The translations under genes and the position numbers were made by a program. From Skeletonema tropicum (taxonomy: Eukaryota; Bacillariophyta; Thalassiosirophyceae; Thalassiosirales; Thalassiosiraceae): a DNA stretch of 64,000 nucleotides. Location: contig CM074141.1 in assembly GCA_037178625.1 (NCBI GenBank), positions 1,426,001 to 1,490,000 of the forward strand, read 5' to 3'. Positions within the stretch are counted from its first letter, which is position 1, and the number at the start of each line of letters is the position of its first letter. Shown here piece after piece: positions 19,708 through 30,434 of this stretch. The notes under the pieces are model-generated. The model saw only the letters and a program-made list of their open reading frames with translations. It was not told where the DNA came from and did not search any database.

Positions 19708-22700
19708 ATGAAATATATGTTAGACGACCTTAATGGTCACTTCAACCGACACAATGTTGCCGGAATAGACAGCCATCCTACCTTCAATGAACTGATCCGC
19801 CGTAAATCCATCGTTGAGCTAGCAAATCGAATGGCAACCCAAAGAAAGGCTCTGGAAGCCCAAAGACATGCTCTGGAAGACGTCATGTCAAGACTTACGG
19901 CGATGGAATTTAACAGCCAGCAAGCTGCGTATGCAACACAAGGAACACCACCACAAAACTGGAATCATCACCAGATGCAGGGGGGTCATGGGACACCAGC
20001 GTTTGGAAACACTACGAAGCACTTCGACAATAATCTTTATTGTTACTCACATGGATTTGATGTCAATCATTCGGGAACAACTTGCCCTAATCCCAAACAA
20101 GGACACGTTCCCCATGCCCACAGATATAATGCACATCAATTCCATGGTGCATGCATGAAAGGAGCCCACAAATTGTGGCACGGACAACCATCCATAGCGG
20201 CAAACCTCGGTTTGAACGTTTCACGAGCAAGTTATGCTACCCAGCAACAGCCCCCACAACAACAAGAATATCACCAGCACGGATTTAACCATTATACCCC
20301 GCAATATCAAGGTTGGGGCAGGAACGGACGTAGTAGTAGACGTGACGGTGGACGTGGTGGCGGTCGTGGCCTTGGGTATTCACAAGGATACGAAAATAGA
20401 TATGAACAGGATCATTACAGAAGCCAAGGCGGCGGCTATGGATATAATGAAAATTACAACGGAGACCGTGGTGGAGGTCATGGATATGGGTATCAGCATA
20501 GACCCCTAGGGACGGAACCTACAGCAGTTACTAAAGATAACACAGGGATTACTGATTCTGTTTCGACCTACACCCCTTCCTATACCAACAATCAATTCGC
20601 AGCGCTCATGTCAGAAGTAGATTACAATGAAGAAGATGAATATGCACAGTATGACGAAGATGATGACGATGTTACGGTGAAAATAAGCAATGTATCAAGT
20701 AGATATGAAGATGATGACGATGGTACAGGGCAAATAAGCAATGTATCAAGTAGGACGGAACCAACCAGCAACATTCAGCCGACAAGAGAAGCACTACCGA
20801 CGAGGAATAAGGCATGGAAAGCACTCATTGGGAGGCACAAGCTCAGAGCATCTACAGATGCCATGTTTAATACCGCAAAAATCAAGATTGCCGTCGATCA
20901 AGCAATTGCAGATGCAGGAGCTACAAGTCATTTCGTGCTACCAGGAGCCCCAGTAGACAATATTGAACCAGCGAAGAACCCCTTAGAAATATATCTCCCA
21001 GACGGTGAAACCATCAAGTCAACGCATACTTGCACACTACGTGTCCCATGGCTACCAGAAAAAGCGAGGAAGGCACATATTGTCCCGGGTCTTGCACACA
21101 CTTCATTAGTATCTATCAAGATGTTATGTGATGCAGGCTGTAACGTGACGTATGACAAGGACGAATGCAGAGTGCATTACGATGGAAAAATTGTATGGAT
21201 AGGCCAACGTGAACCATCGACAGGATTATGGGTTCTACCGCTCGGTCCCACCAATAGCCAATCTCCAGCTCCTCCTGCTGAACTTGCAGCGAATGCCTAC
21301 ACAATTACTTCCAAACAACATCTTATTCAATATCTTCATCAATGCTTGTTTTGTCCGCCCAAAAGTACTCTGTTGAAAGCGATCGAAAACAACCAACTCA
21401 CCACATGGCCGGGTTTGACAGCGGCGGCGGTAAAGAAGTATCTTCCAGAGAAATGCCCAGCGACAGATAAGGGGCATATGAAAAGACAACCCAAAGGAGT
21501 AAGAAGCACGCAACAGAAACTGAAAGAGCAAATGAATGAACTCAAGAAAAAGAGAGAGTATGAAGAAGATATGCGACCAACACGAGTAGAAGAGAAGATG
21601 AATCATTTGTTTTTCAAGTTAGGATGTTGGAATAAGAAAGAGGGAACGATGTATGTCGATCCTACGGGCAAATTCCCGCTTAGAAGTTTAGACGGAAGTC
21701 AGGTAGTATTCATTGTATACGATTGGACAAGTAATAGCATCTTAGCGACACCGATTAAAGACACGACAGATGACTCCATGGTCGAAGCATTTGAAAAGAA
21801 TATCGAATATTTAGCAGAAAGAGGATTCAAACCGGTCTACAACATCATCGACAATGTGGCATCAAAAGCAATCAAAGCGTATCTGACGAAGAAAAAGATA
21901 GCATTCCAATTAGTAGAAAGTTACAACCATCGGGCAAATGCAAGCGAACGAGCAATCCAAACTTGGAAAAATCATTTTATCGCAGGATTATGCATTGGAG
22001 ATCGGAACTTCCCACTGCAATTATGGCCTCATATGATAGAACAAGCCACGGATACATTGAATATGATGCGTACTTCAAGAGTGTATCCAAAATTGTCAGC
22101 GTATCATGTGTTGGAAGGAACACATGACTTTAATAAACATCCGCTCGCTCCACCAGGGACGAGAGCCACAATATTCAACCCACCGGAAATAAGAACCTCA
22201 TGGGGCCCACGGGCTATTGATGCATGGTATGTTGGTCCTGCGAAGAACCATTATAGATGTCTCACATTTTTCATACCATCAACAGGCGGTACTCGAATAT
22301 CAGGGCAATACAATCTATACCCTCAACATTGTCAACTACCGCAGGAAAGCCCTATGGATGCAGCCAAGAAATTGGCTACTCGCCTTATCGCCCAAGTGAG
22401 AAAACTTCGGAACAAAGGTACTAATGCCTCGAGTAGGCATATAGATGCGTTGGAAAAACTATCACGGATCTTCAAAGGGGAAACAGAAGCATTACCTACG
22501 GATACACCCTACCTAGAACCTACGTCAGTCACACCAACAGCACCTAAAGCCATTCGTCAAGCTCCGAGGGTGCATCTTCGTCAAACTCGTCGAAATACGC
22601 CAGGACGTCTACCAGTAGTTCAAACGACAGTTTCAGAGAGTGGAAGGCAGACAACAGAGGGTGAATCAACAACTTCCGAGGTTGAACAGCAGTCAACAGA

Positions 22701-23268
22701 GGGTGAACAAGCAACTTCAGAGGGTGAGTACACATCGTCTCAAGAGTGGTACAACAGGCCAAGGAAATCAACACGTACCACACCAACAACCAATAGACGT
22801 TCCGAAAGAATAAAGCGCAAAGTGTCAGAAATAGCAAAGGTGAAGCAGCAAGAAACCATCATTCCGCAACAACAACAACAACAACAAACTCCAAATACAG
22901 TATCAGACCAAGTCATTTTCGAGGAACCAAAAACAACGTATGAACCACCACCTCGAACCAAGTCCCCACGTATCATCTCACAAGAAGCATTGTACTCGCT
23001 TATTGCAAATGCAACCGACGATAGACGAACGAAATATGCACATTTCACTCCAAAGAACTTGCGACTTCCAGCATGGGCGAAAGAGCACGATTTGGCAGAA
23101 TTTTGTGCCCCCGTGATCCATCCAACCACGGGCGAAATCATCACGAAATACCACAAACTAGCAAAAGATAAAGAACTTGGATATACGTGGCAGACGGGCT
23201 TTGGTAAAGATATGGTAGTTTGGCCCAAGGTGATAAGAGAACTGGCACCAAAGGAAACTCGACATTAG
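19708..23268 (+). CDS. Copia gag-protease-integrase polyprotein
   Basis: Long ORF from the ATG at 19708. A short coiled N-terminal gag part is followed by a CCHC-like knuckle (YCYSHGFDVNHSGTTC) typical of diatom Copia gags. A Gly/Arg/Tyr-rich stretch and an acidic stretch come next. The protease has ADAGATSHFVLPG, where the usual DSG is DAG. A GAG-pre-integrase segment precedes an integrase core with plausible D,D,E residues (in VDPTGKFP, IIDNVASK and NASERAIQTWK). The gag seems short because the ORF starts only 170 bp after the LTR; an N-terminal capsid part may be deleted. The ORF ends in frame 1 while homology continues in frame 0 from about 23215, consistent with one T missing at GTTTGG (23218-23223). 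Confidence 0.85.
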   Translation: MKYMLDDLNGHFNRHNVAGIDSHPTFNELIRRKSIVELANRMATQRKALEAQRHALEDVMSRLTAMEFNSQQAAYATQGTPPQNWNHHQMQGGHGTPAFGNTTKHFDNNLYCYSHGFDVNHSGTTCPNPKQGHVPHAHRYNAHQFHGACMKGAHKLWHGQPSIAANLGLNVSRASYATQQQPPQQQEYHQHGFNHYTPQYQGWGRNGRSSRRDGGRGGGRGLGYSQGYENRYEQDHYRSQGGGYGYNENYNGDRGGGHGYGYQHRPLGTEPTAVTKDNTGITDSVSTYTPSYTNNQFAALMSEVDYNEEDEYAQYDEDDDDVTVKISNVSSRYEDDDDGTGQISNVSSRTEPTSNIQPTREALPTRNKAWKALIGRHKLRASTDAMFNTAKIKIAVDQAIADAGATSHFVLPGAPVDNIEPAKNPLEIYLPDGETIKSTHTCTLRVPWLPEKARKAHIVPGLAHTSLVSIKMLCDAGCNVTYDKDECRVHYDGKIVWIGQREPSTGLWVLPLGPTNSQSPAPPAELAANAYTITSKQHLIQYLHQCLFCPPKSTLLKAIENNQLTTWPGLTAAAVKKYLPEKCPATDKGHMKRQPKGVRSTQQKLKEQMNELKKKREYEEDMRPTRVEEKMNHLFFKLGCWNKKEGTMYVDPTGKFPLRSLDGSQVVFIVYDWTSNSILATPIKDTTDDSMVEAFEKNIEYLAERGFKPVYNIIDNVASKAIKAYLTKKKIAFQLVESYNHRANASERAIQTWKNHFIAGLCIGDRNFPLQLWPHMIEQATDTLNMMRTSRVYPKLSAYHVLEGTHDFNKHPLAPPGTRATIFNPPEIRTSWGPRAIDAWYVGPAKNHYRCLTFFIPSTGGTRISGQYNLYPQHCQLPQESPMDAAKKLATRLIAQVRKLRNKGTNASSRHIDALEKLSRIFKGETEALPTDTPYLEPTSVTPTAPKAIRQAPRVHLRQTRRNTPGRLPVVQTTVSESGRQTTEGESTTSEVEQQSTEGEQATSEGEYTSSQEWYNRPRKSTRTTPTTNRRSERIKRKVSEIAKVKQQETIIPQQQQQQQTPNTVSDQVIFEEPKTTYEPPPRTKSPRIISQEALYSLIANATDDRRTKYAHFTPKNLRLPAWAKEHDLAEFCAPVIHPTTGEIITKYHKLAKDKELGYTWQTGFGKDMVVWPKVIRELAPKETRH

Positions 23269-25031
23269 TAGTCATGGATAGGAAGGATATCCCTAATATA
23301 CCGTCCGATCGGACAGTAACATACGGACGTATAGTGGTAGATTATCGTCCGCAGAAGGAGGATCCGAACCGAGTACGAATCACAGCAGGAGGAAATTTGA
23401 TAGATTATCCAGGAGAGCTCTATACGAAGACAGCTGACCTCACAACAACCAAACTTCTATGGAACAGCGTCCTTAGTTCACCTGGAGCACGTTACATGTG
23501 CCTTGATATCAAAAACTTTTACCTCTGTGCACCGATGGATCGATACGAATACATGAAGATGCCATTGGATACCTTCCCAGCGCACATAGTTGAGCAATAC
23601 GATTTGAAGAATAAGGCAAAAAATGGATTTGTATACTTGGAAATCAGACGGTCTATCTATGGTTTGCCCCAAAGTGGCAAGTTAGCCAACGAATACTTGA
23701 AGAAGAAGTTAGGACCAGCGGGATTCTTTGAATGCCCTCATACTCCTGGCCTCTGGAAACACATTACTCGACCAATCCAATTCACGTTGGTAGTTGACGA
23801 TTTTGGTGTCAAATATACGGGCAAAGAGAATGCAGATTATCTGATTAAATCATTGAAAAAAGACTTCACAGTGAGTGAAGATTGGGACGGTGCATTATAC
23901 TGCGGGGTTACATTAGATTGGAACTATGCTGAAGGTTATGTCGATTGTTCTATGCCAGGCTACGTCAAGAAGACGTTGCACAAATACAATCATCCACATC
24001 CGACGAAGCCACAACACTCCCCATTTCCAATCCCACCGAGAAAGTTCGGCAAGGCAGCACAAGAACCAGATCCAGTCGACGAATCTCCAGCAGCAACGGC
24101 AGCAGAGAAGAAAGTTATTCAGCAGAAAGTAGGCAGCATCCTATACTACGGAAGAGCGGTCGATATGACAACATTAACCGCCCTAAATGACATCGGAAGC
24201 CAACAAGCCAATCCTACGCAGAATACTACGCGACTGGCCAATCACTTGTTAGACTATCTTGCCACACATCCAGATGCGACTATCAGATATTATGCATCAG
24301 ATATGATACTTAATGTTCACTCCGATGCATCTTACTTATCGGTCTCGAAGGGCCGTAGCAGAGCTTCAGGATACTTCTTTCTAGGTTCCATTCCGAAAGA
24401 CGACGAACCAATCAAACTCAATGGAGCCTTCCACAATTTATGCACCATCCTCCCTTTTGTCGCAGCAAGTGCAGCCGAAGCAGAACTTGGGGCATTGTTC
24501 CTCAATATGAAAGAAGCAAAGATTTTCCGACTCACGTTAGAAGAACTTGGACATCCCCAGCCACCAACTCCAATACATTGTGATAACAAAACAACAACAG
24601 GCATCGTAAATGGTACAGTAAAACGGCATAGAGCAAGGTCGATGGAAATGAGATACTTTTACGCATGCGACCAAGTCGACAATGGACATTTCAAAGTATT
24701 ATGGTACCCCGGACTAGAGAATTTAGCAGATTATCTGAGCAAACATCATGATGCAAAGCACCATCAACGAGTCCGAGCTATTTACCTCCATTGCAATAAC
24801 TCTCCAAGACTTTTACCTCGAGCAAAGGCTCCACGTGATCTGAGAGGGTGTGTTGAAAATAGTGCCGGGGGGTACGTGCGGGGACGCCCCCTGCCCTCTT
24901 TTCTGTCTACGACAGCCAGACCACATGAAGCACCACGTGCGAACGAGTATCACGATCCAACTGCCAACGATGACAATGGACGAGTCCAAGCATCTCATTT
25001 GTTGTATCGTAGAAAACTCTACGCACGACAT
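23217..25031 (+). CDS. Copia reverse transcriptase and RNase H
   Basis: Continuation of the Copia polyprotein in a different frame, without its own convincing ATG. RT motifs: VRITAGGNLIDYPGELYTKT, CLDIKNFYL, SIYGLPQSGKLA and the catalytic box VVDDFG, the diatom variant of YVDD. RNase H motifs: HSDASYLS, AASAAEAELGAL and HCDNKTTTGI. Homology to the family begins at LAQGDKRTG immediately upstream, overlapping the end of the first ORF. This indicates a single-base frame break rather than a separate gene. The frame runs on into the right LTR before stopping; those residues are not family-like. Confidence 0.85.
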
Positions 25032-25076
25032 TAGTTACAGTAGTTTGTAAGCATAGTAGATGCTTTCATCTCAATA
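24851..25076 (+). repeat. 3' LTR of Copia element
   Basis: Direct repeat of 19312-19536. Confidence 0.9.
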
Positions 25077-25300
25077 ACGAGGATAGAGATTTTTGACAGG
25101 ATGACGTAGAAGGCTGCTGTATACTTACTGTCTCGTATTGAATTAAGTGTGACAAACAAGACGATGACGTCATACCGGCGTCAAACGTCCGAGTATTGAG
25201 AAGCTGCAAGAAATAACGCAGATGGTTCTTGCATTTCTCGTCATTTTTTCTTAAAGTATTCTTGTTGCTTCTTCAGCACCAGCACTACATATTATGGACA
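25077..25300 (+). repeat. End of unit A vWA remnant and upstream block of next array unit
   Basis: ACGAGGATAGAG...GACAGGAT (to about 25104) is the vWA remnant beyond the Copia insertion. It is followed directly by the repeated upstream block with TGACGTCA at 25165-25172. The same vWA-to-upstream junction occurs at 32157-32228, so this is a tandem-duplication joint. Confidence 0.7.
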
Positions 25301-25574
25301 AATATCATCTGATTGGGGCACTTGATAAGTAAGTACGTTTGCCGGCTATCTCTAGGAGAGCATCTACTGGCAACCGTCGCGGATGCAGTCTCTTTCCTTA
25401 CTTGGCTTCCCGTCTTCTTTTTTTGTGCAGTATCTTATACACAGATGAGCGCTGCCTTCATTGTATCAAGAGTCGATGGCTCAAAAATAATTGTATCTTC
25501 GACGTTCCCAAGTTTTCAAATGCTTTTCATTCACAACATAACCCGTAAGTCTCCCGCTGCCATCGGCACCAGCT

Positions 25575-26280
25575 ATGCGTGCATTCCTCATCTTTGTTGT
25601 GTCATGGGTCTCGGCTCAATTCCTCCTCCTCCGGGAGAATAGTGGATCCTTGAGGATGTCGGCAGCACGTCACTTTTGCGGCGCTGACATCACTATCGAC
25701 CATTGCCCTGATCCTCCCTCTGAAGACATTTCATCATATACAGCCAATGCTGAAAGATGTCTACAAGCCGCAGAGAAGAGGAAGTTCACGACAATGGGAA
25801 GTAGTCCTGTCACCACCAATAAAATGTCAAGAATACGTTCTTCGAACCCTCCACACCGACGCCAGACACCTCCAAATGTGGGCAATATGTCCCTACGGCG
25901 GCATGGGCCCAATGCTCCGCAGATTCCTTTTCGGTGACGATCCGATTCGGCCACTCTCCTTCTCCGCCAACTGGCCCCAAGCTGCAAAGATGTACCTCGA
26001 CTCCCTCCAAAGTTCGGCCCCGCATGGCATCCTCCCTCTCGCAAACTCCTCCTGGTCCTCATCCAAAACAGCTGACCAGAAAATCTATGGTCATTCCTAC
26101 ACGGCACCCACCCCCAAAATCCACTTCCTCCAGCAGTTTGGCCTTGCTTGCACCAAAGCCTTCGCGTTCCACACCCGTCGACCAATTCCTGCCCAGCAGG
26201 CACCACAGGCGTCTTCGGGACCAGCCCGAGCTCCTCCTGGTTTAAGTTCACCTTTCTCTACTGGCCTAGTGCCTATATAG
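25575..26280 (+). other. Uncharacterised ORF region, possibly retroelement-derived
   Basis: A plus-strand ORF of 177 codons (25747-26280) reads MLKDVYKPQRRGSSRQWEVV and later QMWAICPYGGMGPMLRRFLFGDDPIRPLSFSANWPQAAKMYLDSL. A second frame from the ATG at 25575 starts like a signal peptide (MRAFLIFVVSWVSAQFLLL). GC content is higher than in the neighbours. No domain is recognised. The C-P-Y-G-G-x-G-P string gives an impression of a mobile-element-associated ORF, but I cannot verify it. It lies between two pieces of array upstream DNA, so it could be an insertion. Confidence 0.3.
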
Positions 26281-26329
26281 GGAGTAGCAACTAAATTAAT
26301 CTATCTATTATGGTAGCTATGGGACCGCT

Positions 26330-26490
26330 TGTTTTTACTTTAAAAGGGCTAATGCGTTCCAAAATAATGTGAGGGAGCCCTTACGGAGACTTATTCTTTT
26401 TTGTAGTGGTACGGATCTTTCATCACCTCACAGGACCCATGACATCCGAAGAACTTCTACGTAGGAATTGTTACATAATCCTCGTATCTT
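26330..26490 (+). repeat. Dispersed repeat shared with 32700-32850
   Basis: Both stretches contain AAGGGCTAA, GTGAGGGAGCCCTTAC, TTTTGTAGTGGTACGG, CCCATGACATCCG and CTACGTAGGAATTGTTACATA in the same order. This supports common ancestry of the upstream regions of the truncated copy and of copy C. Confidence 0.75.
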
Positions 26491-27060
26491 TATTGACCGC
26501 CGCCAAGCACCTTTTTGAATAGCACACGGTGCCAAACATGAAATGCCGCCCGCCGATCGTGATTTTGCTTTGGTACCATTTCTCCGGGCACGATATCGAC
26601 GATGCGTCTAAACTGAGTAGATTGACTGACCACTTCTATCTGAAGTTGGCATAACGATGTATTTGATGGGAATCGCGACAAGATATATTATCATGATGGC
26701 TACCATGATGGCATCTGTCGATGATAATATTATGACATATCGACCAATGAGGGACTCCACTAACATTCAACGACGGCAGTATTGAAGAGAAACGTAAAAA
26801 GAGATACATTTATACCTCGGCTTCCCTCATTCTAATTGAAATCATATTAGGTATTAGCTTTGATGAAGTACTACACATCATTTTAGATCCTTCCACAGAT
26901 AATATTATTTGTTTTGCAGAGATACACACTCTGTCGACAGCTTATCATAACCATACTATCCGATCAGCTTAAATCTTAGCTTGATGAGATTTGATTTGAA
27001 AGCTAGAGCTTAACTACATAGTGTTCTTTCCCTTCTCTTTTTCCTCCCTTCTCCTTCGTT
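26491..27060. other. Spacer upstream of truncated array copy
   Basis: About 570 bp, AT-rich. No gene, RNA or clear repeat beyond the dispersed block just upstream. Confidence 0.4.
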
Positions 27061-27488
27061 TAAACTCCTCCACCAACACCAACAAAAAGCCGGAAACAAA
27101 CCGAGAAAAGCACCCGGGTGCCGGCCAGCTCTCCGGGGAAAAAATGGAATCATGGGTCCAGAGAATGGAGAACTGTTGACAAGGGCAAGGGCAAGGGCAA
27201 GGGGAAACAGCACGGTATTGCGAACATTATCGTACCAACGAAGTCAAAGACCAAGCGCACACAAGATACAGCTGCAACTACAGCTTCATCGTCAGCAACC
27301 ATGATGTGGGGCAACGTTCAAGATGAAGAGAACACAGGCAGAGCCGATACTCCCACACCGACGAAGACCGACATGTGCACATCATTCTCCAGTTTCTTTC
27401 CGGTTAGCTTCGCCGACAACGTATTCCCTCCACAGCCACAGCCACAGCCACAGCCACAGACGGTCGCAGTCAACTCCGAGGCTGACTC
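27061..27488 (+). pseudogene. Truncated CBM96-like gene (5' region and first ~63 codons)
   Basis: Nearly identical to 30195-30619. Starts at TAAACTCCTCC and stops inside the coding sequence after GAGGCTGACTC, where transposon sequence begins. The ORF from the ATG at 27301 covers only the cytosolic Pro-rich part and ends a few codons into foreign DNA. Differences from the full copy are one more PQ repeat and absence of an inserted AGC. Confidence 0.85.
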
Positions 27489-27512
27489 AACAACCCGGCT
27501 GATCATCAGTGC

Positions 27513-30047
27513 ATGATGTGTGAAGGACCAATTCATGGTGCCCTTTGCGGTAAACTCTACTGTGAGGAAATTGTGGGCAACCCATCCTACAAAAACCCTG
27601 CAGGGGATCTTAATGATCATGCAAAAACACTTGCCAACTCCCATACCGCTCTCATGTGTCTTCACTGTGTCCAACACAAGCTCACCGCTGCGGCCCCAAC
27701 TGCCGATGCTGCCGTCGCTGCTGTCGATCCACCTGCCGTCGCTGCAGTCGATCCACCCGCAGCACCACCTGCTGCTGTGCCTTTTGCAGCAGCTCCGGAT
27801 GCCAAAAAGCAACGAGACTCAACGCTCTATTCCCAATACGAAATCACGCCCCAACCCAATGGCAAGTTACGTATTGTATGCAAGCACTGTCCTAAGTACA
27901 ACAAGTTGCTAGCGACATTTAATGCAACAAGAGCTAGAAAACATTCTCTCCACGAATGTGAAGGGTTGACATGCCCTCACACAAGGAGACAAATCGAAGG
28001 AGGGGCTCAAGCGAATAAGAAACAAGCAACGTATCTTGCACTTCAATCCAACCCAAGTGAAACTGTTGCTGCCATGCGTAGTAATCATGGCCCCGTTGCG
28101 GTGATTGATCTACTATCCAACTCTGGGGACGTTAGTGATGTCACCAAATCCACCTCCACATCCGTTCCCCCTCGCAAGAAAACAAAGCGTGTACCATCTG
28201 CACAAACTACTATGGAGCACACGTATGGTAAGAGCATGAACCAGGCATCTGCTGACATTGTACTCATGCACGAGGTACGAGCCATTGTCGCTCGTGGCGA
28301 GCCATTGAGTCGTCTATTGGATCCTTGGGTGCAAGCAAGCCTACACCAACGATACCCTGCCATCTTGAAGTTCATTCCAAGTGATGTTGAAACAATCTAT
28401 GACAAGTATGTCATTAAAATTGATAAACAAACGACATCGGAGTTGAAATCATTTATGGCAAAAATTCCCGGACATGTAAATGTTGCGATGGATGGAGTCA
28501 CTGTCTTGGGCAAACAAAAGGTACGTGATTTATGTTCTGTACAATAACTTCATTGCTTTCAATTGTCTCACTACTATTTATGTTGCCCTGCTGTATCCTC
28601 TTCTGCCTAGATCGTATACACCGTCGCGAAGAGTGACTTCTCACTCTTCCTCGAATGGAAAGATCTTGGAAGCGATAAGCATGTTACCGAAGCCGAAATA
28701 GAGGATGCTGTGAGGGTTTGTGAAAACGTCATGAAAGAATACAATGCGAAGATTGTGAGCATTCCTGTTGATAATGCTGCAAGGCATGTTGCGGATCGAG
28801 TTGGGAAGGAACTTGAAGAAAAGTATCCAGGGATGAAGGTCATAGTTACACGCGATCCGGCTCATTGCATCGATTTGCTTATGAAAGACCTAGCCAAGAC
28901 TTCAGTTATGCAACTTGTCATAAAGTATGCTAGGAAAGTCAGGGACTTCGTGAAGATTGATCGCATTGATTCTTTCCGACGCAGCGCAGCTCTAGTGGAT
29001 GAGCTCGTGTTTTACTCCAAAGTTTTCTGCCCCGTGGAGACACGGATGAACCTTCTACATGACGTTGTTGTGAGCGCTCGCAAGTGTCGTGACTTTCTTC
29101 TTGTACTTCCTGGCAAGGCGGAGTATCAAAAGTATCGTAGTGAGCGCACTGCAACAAAGCAAGCTGAGTTGGATGAGCTGATGGAGCACTTCAAGAAGGA
29201 AAATATTTGGAAGATGTTTGATGTTGTTATTGCCTTCACGCTCCCTTTCAAGGAAGCACATTTGGCTTGTTCCCGCAAGGATATGCCACTTAGTGCTTAC
29301 CCCCTCTTGGTTCAAGCGCTGCGCAATGATATTAACAAGTGTCTCACTCCCGAGTTTGATGAACTTCTTGGTCAGGGCTCAAGAGCAGAAGTTGCTGGTA
29401 TGATCCGTGAACGTTTCAATATGGATGGTGTTGATCCCAGCGGACTGAAGGTTGGTTTACTCGATGAGCATCACTTGATGTGTTTCCTCTGTGACCCAAA
29501 CTCTCGTGTGTGGAGGGAGTTGTTCTACCTGCAGACTAACAAGGCTGCGCTCGTAAGGAAGATGATCGAGTGGTATGTGCCTTTGGGTGAAGATGGTTCT
29601 GATGAGATGCGGAGGAGAGTTAAAAAGGATTTTGAGGACTTTGATACTCAAAACAATGACTGGTTTCATTCTTTTGACGTTCCACTTCCATCGCTTCCAT
29701 CTTTGGAACAGCTGCAACAGAACAACAAGTCTTTTAGTATCAAAAATGTGGTACAGTATGTGGAATCAACTGGTGCTATTTCTGGTCGCATCACGTGGTT
29801 TGAATGTTATGCAGGATCATCTGACTTCTATCGATTGGTTGCTAAGCCTCTAATGTCTATGGGAACTGTCGGATCGATGGATTGTGAGCGTAGGGCCAAA
29901 CCTCTGAAGAACAGCATTCTTGTGAAGGATAGGAATAGGATGAAGGATCCAACTGGTGTTGCACTTCTTCGAGGGAAGGAAAACCTCCGTCATATCATGG
30001 ATGCGAAGAAGATGCTTGGAAAGAAGCTTGCTGACAGTCTCTCTTAG
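27513..30047 (+). CDS. hAT-family transposase, two exons
   Basis: Exon 1 27513-28520, intron 28521-28610 (90 bp, GTACGT...CCTAG), exon 2 28611-30047; the join GKQK|IVYTVAKSDF is in frame, giving about 815 aa. The N-terminus is Cys/His-rich (CMMCEGPIHGALCG), then an Ala/Pro-rich linker and a BED-like zinc finger (IVCKHCPKYNKLL...HSLHEC). The catalytic region shows VAMDGVT, VDNAARHVAD and RDPAHCIDLLMKDL (the C-x-H/AH motif region). The C-terminal dimerisation-like region reads MDCERRAKPLKNSILVKDRNR and RGKENLRHIM. The frame is open through the left junction, so the true N-terminus is probably missing. It is likely immobile if the 5' terminus is lost. Confidence 0.75.
28521..28610 (+). other. 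Intron in hAT transposase
   Basis: 90-bp GT-AG intron (GTACGTGATT...CTGCCTAG) whose removal joins the two transposase ORFs in frame. Confidence 0.8.
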
Positions 30048-30194
30048 AGTGATGTGTTGACTGCAGAGTGCAAAGTATTACGACTATCTCAGGATAAGCT
30101 AGAGTGAAATTTAATCCCTTGAAATTTCTGAAATTTCTGAAATTTCAACCTGCAATTTTCAACCCCCTCCAAAAATGGTGAAATTCCATTACGC

Positions 30195-30434
30195 TAAACT
30201 CCTCCACCAACACCAACAAAAAGCCGGAAACAAACCGAGAAAAGCACCCGGGTGCCGGCCAGCTCTCCGGGGAAAAAATGGAATCATGGGTCCAGAGAAT
30301 GGAGAACTGTTGACAAGGGCAAGGGCAAGGGCAAGGGGAAACAGCACGGTATTGCGAACATTATCGTACCAACGAAGTCAAAGACCAAGCGCACACAAGA
30401 TACAGCTGCAACTACAGCTTCATCGTCAGCAACC
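30195..30434 (+). repeat. 5' flank of array copy B, direct repeat of 27061-27300
   Basis: Essentially identical to the flank of the truncated copy. Contains a GGGCAA-rich tract (GGGCAAGGGCAAGGGCAAGG) just upstream of the coding region. Confidence 0.85.

Larger units (their letters stand above)
19312..25076 (+). mobile_element. Ty1/Copia LTR retrotransposon (diatom CoDi-like)
   Basis: 5.77-kb element bounded by direct LTRs of 225 bp (19312-19536) and 226 bp (24851-25076), starting TGTTGAAAATAG and ending CTCAATA. The LTRs differ by about one base in the parts I compared, so insertion is recent. Internal order is gag, protease, integrase, reverse transcriptase, RNase H, the Ty1/Copia order. 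A purine-rich stretch (GAGAGGG) precedes the right LTR. The flanks are GCGAG on the left and ACGAG on the right, an imperfect 5-bp duplication, with an extra TGTTAGCGAG block between the left host sequence and the LTR. It lies inside the vWA gene remnant of array unit A. Confidence 0.9.
27489..30194 (+). mobile_element. hAT-like DNA transposon, probably 5'-truncated
   Basis: 2.7-kb insert between the two copies of the 425-428 bp repeat. It carries a two-exon hAT-type transposase. The 3' end has reiterated GAAATTTCT motifs (30110-30160). I see no matching terminal inverted repeat at the left junction. The transposase frame is open upstream of its first ATG right up to the junction, which suggests that the 5' end has been lost. 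Confidence 0.65.

Noticed and set aside
22740..23228. Minus-strand ORF of 162 codons within the Copia element
   Set aside because: Antisense shadow of the Gln-rich and integrase-end coding sequence, with poly-Cys runs from CAA repeats.
30252..30434. N-terminal extension of copy B beginning MPASSPGKKW
   Set aside because: It starts at a GTG, is not shared in frame with copies A and C, and lies in the GGGCAA-rich 5' flank; the common ATG at 30435 is preferred.
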